This document shows, piece by piece, positions 8,097 through 15,540 of a DNA stretch of 64,000 nt (its first letter is position 1; each line of letters starts with the position of its first letter). A program made the position numbers and the translations under genes. A model generated the notes under the pieces. That model did not search any database, was not told the DNA's origin, and saw nothing but the letters and a program-made list of their open reading frames with translations. Origin of the DNA: Candidatus Didemnitutus sp. (lineage in GTDB: Bacteria; Verrucomicrobiota; Verrucomicrobiia; Opitutales; Opitutaceae). The stretch covers positions 2,976,001-3,040,000 of the forward strand of contig JAHCAY010000001.1 of assembly GCA_019634575.1 (NCBI GenBank). The letters are read 5' to 3'.

Positions 8097-8951
8097 ATGA
8101 TTCTCTTTCACGACTCATCTTGCGTTGGCTATGGCTCGCACATGCGGCCGGAACAGCCCGCGCGCATCGCTCGCACCGTCCCGCATCTTCAGAACGCGCA
8201 CCCCGATTGGGAGTGGCGGGTGCCGGGGCAATTTGACGACGCCGTCCTCCTGCGCGCCCACACGGCGGCCCTTCTCAAACGCATCGAGGAGCCGGCGGAC
8301 ATCGACGAGGACACGCCGCACTTTCCCGGCATCGCGCAACACGCCCGCCGTTCCGTAGCGGCCGCGCTCGACGCCACCGCCGCTGCGCTCGCGGGCCAGC
8401 GCGCCTTCGCGCTGATGCGCCCGCCCGGCCATCACTGCACGCGCAACCAGGCGATGGGTTTTTGTTACCTCAACCAGGTCGCCGTCGCCGCGCTCGAGGC
8501 CCAGGCCAACCGCGGCGTCCGCGTGGCGGTCTGGGATTTCGACGCGCATCATGGCAACGGCACCGAGGACATCCTCGAGGGCAAACCCGGCGTCTTCTTC
8601 GCCTCGGTGCACCAGATTCCCGGCTATCCCGGCACCGGCACGCGCTCGACGGTGAATTGCCGCAATTTCCCCGTGAAACCGCACACGCCCCGCGAATTCC
8701 ACCTCGGCGAACTCGCCCGCTCGTGGGAGGCGGTGCAGGCCTTCAAGCCCGACCTCGTGCTCGTCTCCGCCGGCTTCGACGCCTTCGAGGGCGACCCGAT
8801 CACCGAGATGACGCTCGCACTCGACGACTTCGCCGAGCTCGGCCGCTGGCTCCGCCAAAGCGGACTGCCCGCCGCCGCCGTGCTCGAGGGCGGCTACAGC
8901 GACCAACTCCCGCAACTCATCGACGCGTTCCTCACCGCCTGGAACCAGTGA
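8097..8951 (+). CDS. Histone-deacetylase-family (AcuC/HDAC-like) amidohydrolase
   Basis: A 284-residue zinc deacetylase of the arginase/HDAC fold. Visible signature: MRPPGHHCTRNQAMGFCYLN with the tandem catalytic His, the zinc-binding DFDAHHGNGTEDI, then SAGFDAFEGDP with the second zinc Asp, and LEGGYS near the end. Bacterial relatives remove acetyl groups from acetyl-CoA synthetase, acetylpolyamines or other acylated substrates; which applies here is not visible. The ATG at 8097 begins MILFHDSSCVGYGSH, a good family N-terminus. It lies between a GDPD gene and RNase D, all on the plus strand with short spacing. Confidence 0.92.
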   Translation: MILFHDSSCVGYGSHMRPEQPARIARTVPHLQNAHPDWEWRVPGQFDDAVLLRAHTAALLKRIEEPADIDEDTPHFPGIAQHARRSVAAALDATAAALAGQRAFALMRPPGHHCTRNQAMGFCYLNQVAVAALEAQANRGVRVAVWDFDAHHGNGTEDILEGKPGVFFASVHQIPGYPGTGTRSTVNCRNFPVKPHTPREFHLGELARSWEAVQAFKPDLVLVSAGFDAFEGDPITEMTLALDDFAELGRWLRQSGLPAAAVLEGGYSDQLPQLIDAFLTAWNQ

Positions 8952-8963
8952 AAATTTCGCCGC

Positions 8964-10076
8964 GTGCATACGATACCGCATTACCGACTCCTCGATAAAG
9001 CCGACCAATTCGAGCCGCTCTACGCCGCGCTCGATCGCGTCGACGAAATCGCCCTCGATACCGAAGCGGACAACCTCTTCCGCTACCGCACCAAGGTCTG
9101 CCTGCTGCAGATCCTCGCCGGCGGCGAGATCTTCCTCGTCGACTTGCTCGCCGATCTGCCGCTAGAGCCGCTCTGGCAACGCCTCGCCACCAAGCACCTC
9201 GTGATGCACGGCAGCGATTACGACCTGCGCCTGCTGCGCGGGCTCTGCGATTTCCGGCCGCGCAGCCTCTTCGACACCATGTTCGCCGCGCAGCTGCTCA
9301 ACATCCCGCGCTTCGGCCTCGCCGCGCTCCTCGAACAGCACTTCGGCATCAAGCTCGACAAGGATCACCAGAAGGCGAACTGGTCGCAACGCCCCCTCGA
9401 TCGCGACATGCTCGATTACGCCGCGATGGACGTGCACTTCCTGTTCGGCCTGCGCGACAAACTCACCGAGCAACTCGCCGCGCTCGGCCGCGTCGAGTGG
9501 CAGAAGCAGAAATGCCAGTGGCAGATTGACGTCGCCGGCGAAGGCTTCGCCGGCCCGGACGAAAATTCCTGGCGCGTCGGCGGCTCCGAGAAACTCGGCG
9601 GCCGCGGCCTCGCCGTCCTCTACCAAGTCTGGCACTGGCGCGAACGCTGGGCCGAGAAGCTCGACACGCCGCCCTTCAAGGTCACCGGCAACGAAATGCT
9701 CATGCGCATTGCCCGCGCCGCCGATGACGGCGCGCCGGTCGCCAAGGCGCTCGAGGTCCACCTCGGCCGCCGCCACGACCGTCTTTTCCCGAGCCTCGCC
9801 GAGGCCGTGCGTCACGGCTTCGCCACCGATCCGCGTTCGCTCCCGCGCCGCGAGCGCCGCCGCGAATTCGCGCCACTCACGCCCGAGGAACTGTCGCGCC
9901 AGGACAAGATCAAGGCCGACCGCGACCGCCTCGCCCAAAGCCTCAATCTCGATCCCACGATGATCGCCACCCGCTCGCAGCTCGTGCAGGTCGCGCGCAG
10001 TCCCGCGACGATCGACGCCGTGCTCCTTCCCTGGCAGGCTCAGCTCCTGAAAGGCGAGCCTGCGTGGAAAGGCTGA
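8964..10076 (+). CDS. rnd: Ribonuclease D
   Basis: A 370-residue 3'-5' exoribonuclease. Exo I is LDTEAD (Asp32, Glu34), Exo II lies around MHGSDYDLRLL, and Exo III is DYAAMDVHFLF, giving the DEDDy catalytic set for two metal ions. An HRDC domain follows (about residues 205-285, WRERWAEKLDTPPFKV), then a C-terminal helical part. The role is 3' trimming of tRNA and other structured RNAs in the cytoplasm. It starts 13 nt after the HDAC-like gene and probably shares its transcript. Confidence 0.92.
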   Translation: MHTIPHYRLLDKADQFEPLYAALDRVDEIALDTEADNLFRYRTKVCLLQILAGGEIFLVDLLADLPLEPLWQRLATKHLVMHGSDYDLRLLRGLCDFRPRSLFDTMFAAQLLNIPRFGLAALLEQHFGIKLDKDHQKANWSQRPLDRDMLDYAAMDVHFLFGLRDKLTEQLAALGRVEWQKQKCQWQIDVAGEGFAGPDENSWRVGGSEKLGGRGLAVLYQVWHWRERWAEKLDTPPFKVTGNEMLMRIARAADDGAPVAKALEVHLGRRHDRLFPSLAEAVRHGFATDPRSLPRRERRREFAPLTPEELSRQDKIKADRDRLAQSLNLDPTMIATRSQLVQVARSPATIDAVLLPWQAQLLKGEPAWKG

Positions 10077-10120
10077 GCCAATCATGCACCGCCGACTGTA
10101 TTCTCGCGCGGCAGCGCGGG

Positions 10121-10144
10121 TAGGGCGCGACCTCCGGGCGCGCC
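10121..10144 (+). repeat. GTAGGG-CGC hairpin, copy 2
   Basis: GGTAGG is followed by stem GGCGCG (10124-10129) and CGCGCC (10139-10144). It sits in the rnd-oleC spacer. Confidence 0.5.
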
Positions 10145-10178
10145 GCGATGCGGAAGCTAGCCGCGCGTCGCGCATCCG

Positions 10179-11882
10179 ATGACCGACTCCGCCAACATTG
10201 CCCGCCACCTGCCGCTGATGGCGGCGCGACAGCCCGATCATCCCGCCGTCAAGATCCCGCGCGGCCGCACGCGCGACGGCCGCATCGATTACCTCGCGCT
10301 CTCCTTCCGCGAACTCGACGCGGAAGTCGACGCCTGGGTCGCGCACCTCGCGGCCAAAGGCGTGCGCCGCGGCGACCGCGTGCTCGTGATGGTGCGCCAA
10401 GGCCTGCCGCTCATCGCCGCGGCCTTTGCGCTCTTCAAGCTCGGCGCCGTGCCGGTCATCATCGATCCCGGCATGGGCAAGGAGAGTTTCCTCGCCTGCG
10501 TCGCCCGCTCGCGTCCGCGCTTGTTGCTCGGCATCCCGCTCGCGCAGTTCTTCAGCTACCTCCACCGCGCCGCGTTTTCATCCATCGAAGTGCGCGTCTG
10601 GGTCAGCGGTTCCGCGACCGCGCGCGCGCCGAAATCCGAAATCCAGAATCCCAAATCGGAAATGGTGAGCAGCGATGCCGCCGATCTGGCGGCGGTGCTG
10701 TTCACCTCCGGCTCCACCGGTGCGCCGAAAGGCGTTTGCTACGAACACGGCATGTTCGACGCGCAGGTGCGGCTCGTGCGCGCCACCTACGACATTCAAC
10801 CGGGCGAAGTCGACCTGCCGATGCTGCCGATCTTCGCGCTCTTCAACCCTGCGCTCGGCATGACCACCGTCGTGCCCGAGATCGATCCGTCGCGCCCCGC
10901 GACCGTCGACCCCGCGAAGATCATCCAGGCGATCCAGCAGGAAAAAGTGACGAACTCCTTCGGCTCGCCGACGCTCTGGCGCAAGATCGCCGCGCACGCG
11001 AAGGAGCAGGGCGTCACGCTTCCGACCATGAAGCGCGTCCTCATGGCCGGCGCGCCCGTGCCGCCCGGACTGTTCGCCGATGTGCAGGCACTCCTGTCGA
11101 ACGGTTCAGCCCACAGCCCCTACGGCGCCACCGAGTCGTTGCCCATCGCGTCGATCGCCGCCGCCGAAGTGCTGGGCGAAACCAGTGTCGCCTCGCTCGC
11201 CGGCGCCGGCACGTGCGTCGGTCGCCCAGTGCCCGAGGTCGAAGCGAAGATCATCGCTCTCACCGACGCCCCGCTCGCCACTTTCTCCGAGGCCCGCGAA
11301 CTCCCACCCGGCGAAATCGGCGAGATCATCGTGCGCGGCCCGGTCGTCACCAAACTCTACGACGCCCTCCCGGAGGCCACCGCCGCCGCCAAGATCGCCG
11401 ACTCTCCGCTCGGCTCCGCCGCCGCCGTCTGGCACCGTATGGGCGACGCCGGCTACATCGACACGAAGGGCCGCCTCTGGTTCGTCGGCCGCAAGGCCGA
11501 GCGGGTCGAGATGCGCGACGGCACACTGTTCCCCGATCAAGTCGAACCGATCTTCAACCAGCATCCCGACGTTCGGCGCACCGCCCTCGTCGGTCTCGGC
11601 CCGCGCGGCGAACAGCGCCCGGCCATCGTCGCGGAGCCGACTTCGCGCGAAATCGTCGCCACGCCGTCGCTGCGCCGGAAGCTCGTGCGCGAGCTGCGCG
11701 CGCTCGGAGTCGGACGCCCGCAAACGGACCGCATCCGGCTCGCGTTCCTGCACCCCGGTTTCCCGGTCGACGTGCGGCATAACGCCAAAATCCACCGCCT
11801 CACGCTCACCAAGTGGGCGGAACACACGACCGGCTACGAACTCGACAAGCGCGACGTGTCGCTCGAGTCGTTGAAACGATGA
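10179..11882 (+). CDS. oleC: Beta-lactone synthetase OleC (acyl/AMP ligase family)
   Basis: A 567-residue adenylating enzyme. OleC-type features are the early VPVIIDPGMGKESFLAC motif and the P-loop LFTSGSTGAPKGVCYEH (about residues 175-190), followed by YGATES and GDAGYIDTKGRLWFVGRKAE. OleC converts the beta-hydroxy acid made by OleA and OleD to a beta-lactone in long-chain olefin synthesis. The direct neighbour is oleD, which supports the assignment; oleA and oleB are not in this window. Residues about 151-163 (PKSEIQNPKSEM) come from a degenerate 10-bp-type repeat inserted in frame in a variable linker. The ATG is preceded by no clear Shine-Dalgarno. A generic fatty-acid ligase is the alternative. 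Confidence 0.85.
   Translation: MTDSANIARHLPLMAARQPDHPAVKIPRGRTRDGRIDYLALSFRELDAEVDAWVAHLAAKGVRRGDRVLVMVRQGLPLIAAAFALFKLGAVPVIIDPGMGKESFLACVARSRPRLLLGIPLAQFFSYLHRAAFSSIEVRVWVSGSATARAPKSEIQNPKSEMVSSDAADLAAVLFTSGSTGAPKGVCYEHGMFDAQVRLVRATYDIQPGEVDLPMLPIFALFNPALGMTTVVPEIDPSRPATVDPAKIIQAIQQEKVTNSFGSPTLWRKIAAHAKEQGVTLPTMKRVLMAGAPVPPGLFADVQALLSNGSAHSPYGATESLPIASIAAAEVLGETSVASLAGAGTCVGRPVPEVEAKIIALTDAPLATFSEARELPPGEIGEIIVRGPVVTKLYDALPEATAAAKIADSPLGSAAAVWHRMGDAGYIDTKGRLWFVGRKAERVEMRDGTLFPDQVEPIFNQHPDVRRTALVGLGPRGEQRPAIVAEPTSREIVATPSLRRKLVRELRALGVGRPQTDRIRLAFLHPGFPVDVRHNAKIHRLTLTKWAEHTTGYELDKRDVSLESLKR
10630..10663 (+). repeat. In-frame degenerate AAATCC repeat inside oleC
   Basis: Three near-repeats of the form (G/C)AAATC(C/G)GA(A)ATC lie in a row. 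They are AT-richer than the flanking gene and code for Lys-Ser-Glu and Gln-Asn-Pro-Lys-Ser-Glu. The piece sits in a poorly conserved linker just before the ATP-binding P-loop. Confidence 0.65.
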
Positions 11883-11909
11883 TCCGCCCTCCAAGCCGCC
11901 GCTTTAGTC

Positions 11910-11934
11910 GTAGGGGCGCAGTCTTGCTGCGCCC
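11910..11934 (+). repeat. GTAGGG-CGC hairpin, copy 3
   Basis: CGTAGG is followed by stem GGGCGCA (11914-11920) and TGCGCCC (11928-11934) around the loop GTCTTGC. It sits in the 142-bp spacer between oleC and oleD. Confidence 0.55.
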
Positions 11935-12024
11935 TCGCGGCGAGCAGCGGACAATCATCTCCGTTTCGGTCATCGCGAGCTCGGCAAAGCCGGGTGAGGC
12001 GATTCGGTTGACCGCTTCCGCGCC

Positions 12025-13122
12025 ATGACCGACGCGGTCTTCATCACCGGTGCGAGCGGCTTCATCGGCGGCAAAATCGCCGAGCGTCTTCTCGCCGCCG
12101 GCCGTGAAGTGCGCGTGCTCGCCCGCCGTCCGTTGCCGGACCTCGAGCAACTCGGCGCGCGTGTCGTCCGCGGCGACCTCGACGACACCGCCGCACTCGC
12201 ACGCGGCATGGAGGGCGCCGGCACGGTTTTCCATGTCGCCGGCCGCGTCGGCGTCTGGGGGCCGGACGCCGATTTTTTCCGCGTCAACGTCGAGGGCACG
12301 CGGCACGTGATCGCGGCGTGCCGCGCCGCGCGTGTGCCGCGCCTCGTCTACACGAGTTCGCCGAGCGTCGTCTTCAACGGCGGCGATCTCGCCGGCGTCG
12401 ACGAGACCGCGCCGCTCTGCACGCACGCGCCGTGCGCCTATCCCACGAGCAAGGCCGCCGCCGAGCGCCTCGTCTCCGCCGCCAACGACGCGACGTTCGC
12501 GACCGTCTCGCTCCGCCCGCATCTCGTCTGGGGGCCGGGCGACAAGAACATCATCCCGCGCGTGCTGAAACTCGCCCGCTCCGGCCGCCTGAAGATCATC
12601 GGCCCCGGCCGCAATCTCGTCGATTGCACCCACATCGCCAACGTCGTCGACGCCCACCTCCTCGCCGAGCACGCCCTCGCCCATTGTAACCTATTAGGTT
12701 ACATTCCATCCCCCGACTCCGAGCGGACCCACGACGATTGTAACCTAATAGGTTACAATCCCTCTGCTGCCGCTACGGCGCGCGACCCGCGCGGCAAAGC
12801 CTATTTCGTCACCAACGGCGAACCGATCGTGCTCTGGGACTGGATCAACGAGCTCCTCCGCGGACTCGGCGAGCCGCCCGTGATAAAACACATCTCGCTC
12901 GCGACCGCCTACCGCGCCGCCGGCGTGCTGGAATTCCTCTGGCGCGTGCTGCCGTTGCAAGGCGAGCCGCCCACGACGCGCTTCGTGGTCAAGGAGCTGG
13001 CGACGGACCACTGGTTCAAGATCGACGCCGCGCGCCGCGACCTCGGCTACGCCCCGCGCATGACAATGAGCGCCGGCACGGCGGAGCTCATCGCGCACTA
13101 CCGCGCGGGGAACGCGTTCTAG
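12025..13122 (+). CDS. oleD: OleD-type 3-oxo/beta-hydroxy acid NAD(P)-dependent reductase, with palindrome-coded insertion
   Basis: A 365-residue extended short-chain dehydrogenase. The Rossmann motif TGASGFIGGKIAE starts at residue 8. TSSPSVVFNGGD and the active-site YPTSK follow, then RPHLVWGPGD and NLVDCTHIANVVDAH, all typical of OleD / 3-beta-hydroxysteroid dehydrogenase-like proteins. It should reduce the beta-keto acid from OleA before OleC acts. Residues about 220-245 are a foreign insertion: two copies of a palindrome encode CNLLGY (Cys221) and CNLIGY (Cys239), 18 codons apart, in the loop just before GKAYFVTNGEP. The frame is intact, so the gene is probably functional. Lies 142 bp after oleC. 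Confidence 0.87.
   Translation: MTDAVFITGASGFIGGKIAERLLAAGREVRVLARRPLPDLEQLGARVVRGDLDDTAALARGMEGAGTVFHVAGRVGVWGPDADFFRVNVEGTRHVIAACRAARVPRLVYTSSPSVVFNGGDLAGVDETAPLCTHAPCAYPTSKAAAERLVSAANDATFATVSLRPHLVWGPGDKNIIPRVLKLARSGRLKIIGPGRNLVDCTHIANVVDAHLLAEHALAHCNLLGYIPSPDSERTHDDCNLIGYNPSAAATARDPRGKAYFVTNGEPIVLWDWINELLRGLGEPPVIKHISLATAYRAAGVLEFLWRVLPLQGEPPTTRFVVKELATDHWFKIDAARRDLGYAPRMTMSAGTAELIAHYRAGNAF
12684..12759. repeat. Paired in-frame palindromes inside oleD (REPIN-like)
   Basis: The left copy 12684-12703 (19-bp perfect core 12685-12703, centre T at 12694) and the right copy 12737-12759 (23-bp perfect, centre A at 12748) are reverse complements of each other. Half-site: TTGTAACCTA. Centres are 54 bp apart. 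They read CNLLGY and CNLIGY in the oleD frame; the other two forward frames would stop at TAA or TAG. The spacer contains GAGCGGAC, shared with the pair at 14781-14855. Confidence 0.93.
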
Positions 13123-13928
13123 GCGTCCCGCTGCCGCACGGCTTCGAAGAGTGTAATGATGGTCGCCATGGCGACGTTGAGCGAGTCGGCCTGACCGGCC
13201 ATCGGGATGCGCACGAGCACATCGGCGCCCTTCATCCAGAACTCGCTCAGGCCGTATTGCTCGCTGCCCATGACGACGGCGAGCGGGCCGCGCAGGTCGG
13301 TCTGCGTGTAGAGATTTTCGGTGTGCGGCGTGGTGGCGGCAGTGCGAATGCCCTTCGCCTTCAGCCACGCGTGCACCGTCGCGGAGTCGGCGACGACGAC
13401 CGGCACGGAGAATAGCACGCCGGTGGAGGCGCGCACGACGTTCGGATTGAAAAGGTCGGTCACCGCATCGCACAGGATGAGTGCATCGCAACCCGCCGCG
13501 TCGGCGCTGCGCAGGATGGTGCCGAGATTGCCGGGCTTCTCGATCGATTCGCAGACGAGCAGGAACGGCGTGGTGCCGAGCGGCAGGTCGTCGAGCGAGC
13601 GTTTCCACTGCGGGGCGACGGCGAGCAAGCCATCCGGACGTTCGCGATAGGCACACTTGGCGAAGGAGTCCTTCGACAACTCGAAGAGCTGCGCGCCGGC
13701 CTGCTGCGCCTGTTCGATCAGTGCGGGCTCATTTTCGCCCAGAAACCAGTCGGGCGCGAAATAGAGCTCCTTGAGCTTCACGCCCTTCTCGAGCGCGCGG
13801 CGCACCTCCCGGTAGCCCTCGACGAGAAACAGACCCGCTTCGTCGCGCGCGCGCCGCTCGCGCAGGCGCACGAGCTGTTTCACGCGCGGATTCTGGAGGC
13901 TGGTGATTTTTTCGACGAAAGGGCCCAC
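13119..13928 (-). CDS. TrmH/SpoU family RNA 2'-O-methyltransferase
   Basis: A 269-residue SPOUT methyltransferase. It has an N-terminal substrate-binding domain (ITSLQNPRVKQLVRL, GLFLVEGYREVRRAL) and a knotted SAM-binding domain with ESIEKPGNLGTILRSADAAG, VVMGSEQYGLS and IPMAGQADSLNVAMA, the three TrmH motifs. It probably methylates a ribose in 23S rRNA or tRNA. The start is inferred as GTG 13928, because further upstream codons run through the inverted repeat and into the divergent gene. Its stop overlaps the oleD stop by 4 bp (convergent). Confidence 0.88.
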   Translation of the reverse strand: MGPFVEKITSLQNPRVKQLVRLRERRARDEAGLFLVEGYREVRRALEKGVKLKELYFAPDWFLGENEPALIEQAQQAGAQLFELSKDSFAKCAYRERPDGLLAVAPQWKRSLDDLPLGTTPFLLVCESIEKPGNLGTILRSADAAGCDALILCDAVTDLFNPNVVRASTGVLFSVPVVVADSATVHAWLKAKGIRTAATTPHTENLYTQTDLRGPLAVVMGSEQYGLSEFWMKGADVLVRIPMAGQADSLNVAMATIITLFEAVRQRDA

Positions 13929-14010
13929 GGCACACACGGAACACACGGAAAAGAGCCCCAGCAATTTCCTTTTACCGGCCCATTCCGTGTGTTCTGTGTG
14001 TGCCGTGGGC
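13923..14010. repeat. 28-bp inverted repeat covering both divergent methyltransferase starts
   Basis: Arm 13923-13950 (GCCCACGGCACACACGG...) and arm 13983-14010 match at 27 of 28 positions after reverse complementing, with a 32-nt loop. Each arm contains GTGGGC read outward, giving the candidate GTG starts at 13928 (minus) and 14005 (plus). Confidence 0.85.
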
Positions 14011-15423
14011 AAAAAGAAGAAGTTCAACGACCATCCCTTCCCGTATCGCACCGAGATCGAGCTGGAGATCTCCACGCTCACCAACCTCGGCGTCGGCCTT
14101 GGGCGCGTCGAGCGCGAGGGCGGGCGCTGGGTCGTGATGGTGCCCTTCACCCTGCCGGGCGAGCGCGTGAAGGCCCGCGTCTACCGCAACCATAAGAATT
14201 TCTCCGAGGCCGATCTGCTCGAGGTGCTCACGCCGTCGCCGCACCGCATCGCACCGCGCTGCGAGCTCTTCGGTCGCTGCGGCGGCTGCCAATATCAGCA
14301 TCTGACCTACGCCGAACAGCTGGTTTGGAAGCGCCGACAGGTCGAGGAGCTGCTCCGGCACATGGCGGACGTCGAATTTCCCGTCGCGCCGGTCATCGGT
14401 TCGCCGCGCGAGTTCGGCTACCGCTCGAAGATCACGCCGCATTTTCAAGTGCGCGGAATGCGGAGCGCGGAGCGCGGAACGCCGGGTCAGCCCGGTGCCG
14501 GTGTGGCAGGAGCGGCCGGCGATCACGTCGCCTCGCCCGCACTCGAGACGCCTATCGGTTTTCTCAAGCAGGGCACGCGCTTCGAGCTCGTTGACGTGCC
14601 GGCGTGCCCCATCGCCACGCCCGAGATCAACGCGAAACTCCCCGAAGTCCGCGCGCGCACGCACCAGCGGCTCGCGGCGGGCGAGTTCAAGCGCGACGCC
14701 ACGCTGCTCCTCCGCCACGCGCAGGAAGGCGTGATCACCGACTACGACGCGGTGATTCACGAAGTTGTCGCCCCGGGAGATTGTAACCTATTAGGTTACA
14801 AGCAGGAGGTAGCTAGAGCGGACGCGAGGGAGGATTGTAACCTAATAGGTTACAAGGCCTCGGGGGCGCCGCTGCGGCTGCACTTTCTCGCGCGCGATTT
14901 CTTCCAGAACAACCCGTTCATCCTGCCGGCGTTCACCGGCTATGTGCGCGAGCAGGCGCGAGCGAGCGGGGCGCGCTTCCTCGTCGACGCCTACTGCGGC
15001 AGCGGACTGTTCGCGCTGAGTTGCGCGCCGGCGTTCGAGCGGGTGGCGGGCGTGGAAGTGAGCGAGACCTCGGTGAAGTTCGCCCGCGAGAACGCTGCGG
15101 CCAACGGCATCGCCAACGCGACTTTCTCCGCTGGCGACGCCGCGACGATCTTCGCCGGACTCGACGCGGGCTTCGCACCGGCCGACACCGCCGTGGTGAT
15201 CGACCCGCCGCGCAAGGGGTGCGACGAATCGTTCCTCGCGCAGCTGTTCACGTTCGGTCCGCGCGCGGTCGTCTACGTCTCGTGCGACCCGGCGACGCAG
15301 ATGCGCGACCTGAAGAGCTTCCTCGCCGCCGGCTACGAGCTGACGGCGGTGCAGCCATTCGACTTGTTCCCGCAGACACGCCACCTCGAGTGCGTGATCA
15401 CGCTGCGCCGGCGCGCCGGTTGA
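14005..15423 (+). CDS. TrmA/RlmD-family RNA (uracil-C5)-methyltransferase with palindrome-coded insertion
   Basis: About 472 residues. A TRAM domain is at the N-terminus. A Cys cluster RCELFGRCGGCQYQHL may bind an Fe-S centre. The SAM domain shows DAYCGSGLFALS, VIDPPRKGCDESF and the catalytic YVSCDPATQMRDL. The expected reaction is 5-methyluridine formation in 23S rRNA (RlmC/RlmD-like) or tRNA. Two insertions interrupt variable linkers: a GCGGAGC-type repeat (about 14452-14483) and a palindrome pair encoding CNLLGY (Cys260) and CNLIGY (Cys278) just before LHFLARDFFQNNPF. Both keep the frame. GTG 14005 is the assumed start, inside an inverted-repeat arm. Confidence 0.88.
   Translation: MGKKKKFNDHPFPYRTEIELEISTLTNLGVGLGRVEREGGRWVVMVPFTLPGERVKARVYRNHKNFSEADLLEVLTPSPHRIAPRCELFGRCGGCQYQHLTYAEQLVWKRRQVEELLRHMADVEFPVAPVIGSPREFGYRSKITPHFQVRGMRSAERGTPGQPGAGVAGAAGDHVASPALETPIGFLKQGTRFELVDVPACPIATPEINAKLPEVRARTHQRLAAGEFKRDATLLLRHAQEGVITDYDAVIHEVVAPGDCNLLGYKQEVARADAREDCNLIGYKASGAPLRLHFLARDFFQNNPFILPAFTGYVREQARASGARFLVDAYCGSGLFALSCAPAFERVAGVEVSETSVKFARENAAANGIANATFSAGDAATIFAGLDAGFAPADTAVVIDPPRKGCDESFLAQLFTFGPRAVVYVSCDPATQMRDLKSFLAAGYELTAVQPFDLFPQTRHLECVITLRRRAG
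14452..14483 (+). repeat. In-frame GCGGA(A/G)(T/C)GCGGAGC repeat in the methyltransferase gene
   Basis: Three to four near-copies of a CGCGGA(A/G) unit code for RGMRSAERGTP between conserved segments of the methyltransferase. The unit pattern differs from the surrounding codons and lies in a linker. Confidence 0.55.
14781..14855. repeat. Paired in-frame palindromes inside the TrmA-like gene (REPIN-like)
   Basis: The left copy 14781-14801 (centre T 14791) and right copy 14835-14855 (centre A 14845) are perfect 21-bp palindromes in mirror orientation. The 54-bp centre spacing is identical to the pair in oleD. They encode CNLLGY and CNLIGY in the gene frame. The spacer sequence is mostly different from the oleD pair apart from GAGCGGAC. 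Confidence 0.93.
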
Positions 15424-15540
15424 GAAGGCACCGGCGCGGGAGCGCGGATGGTCCCGGGTGCACTGCGCATTCATTGCGCGTCGGAATTTCATGGCAAGTT
15501 GCGCGGAGCACGCGACCTCGCATGAGGCTATGATGAGCGC

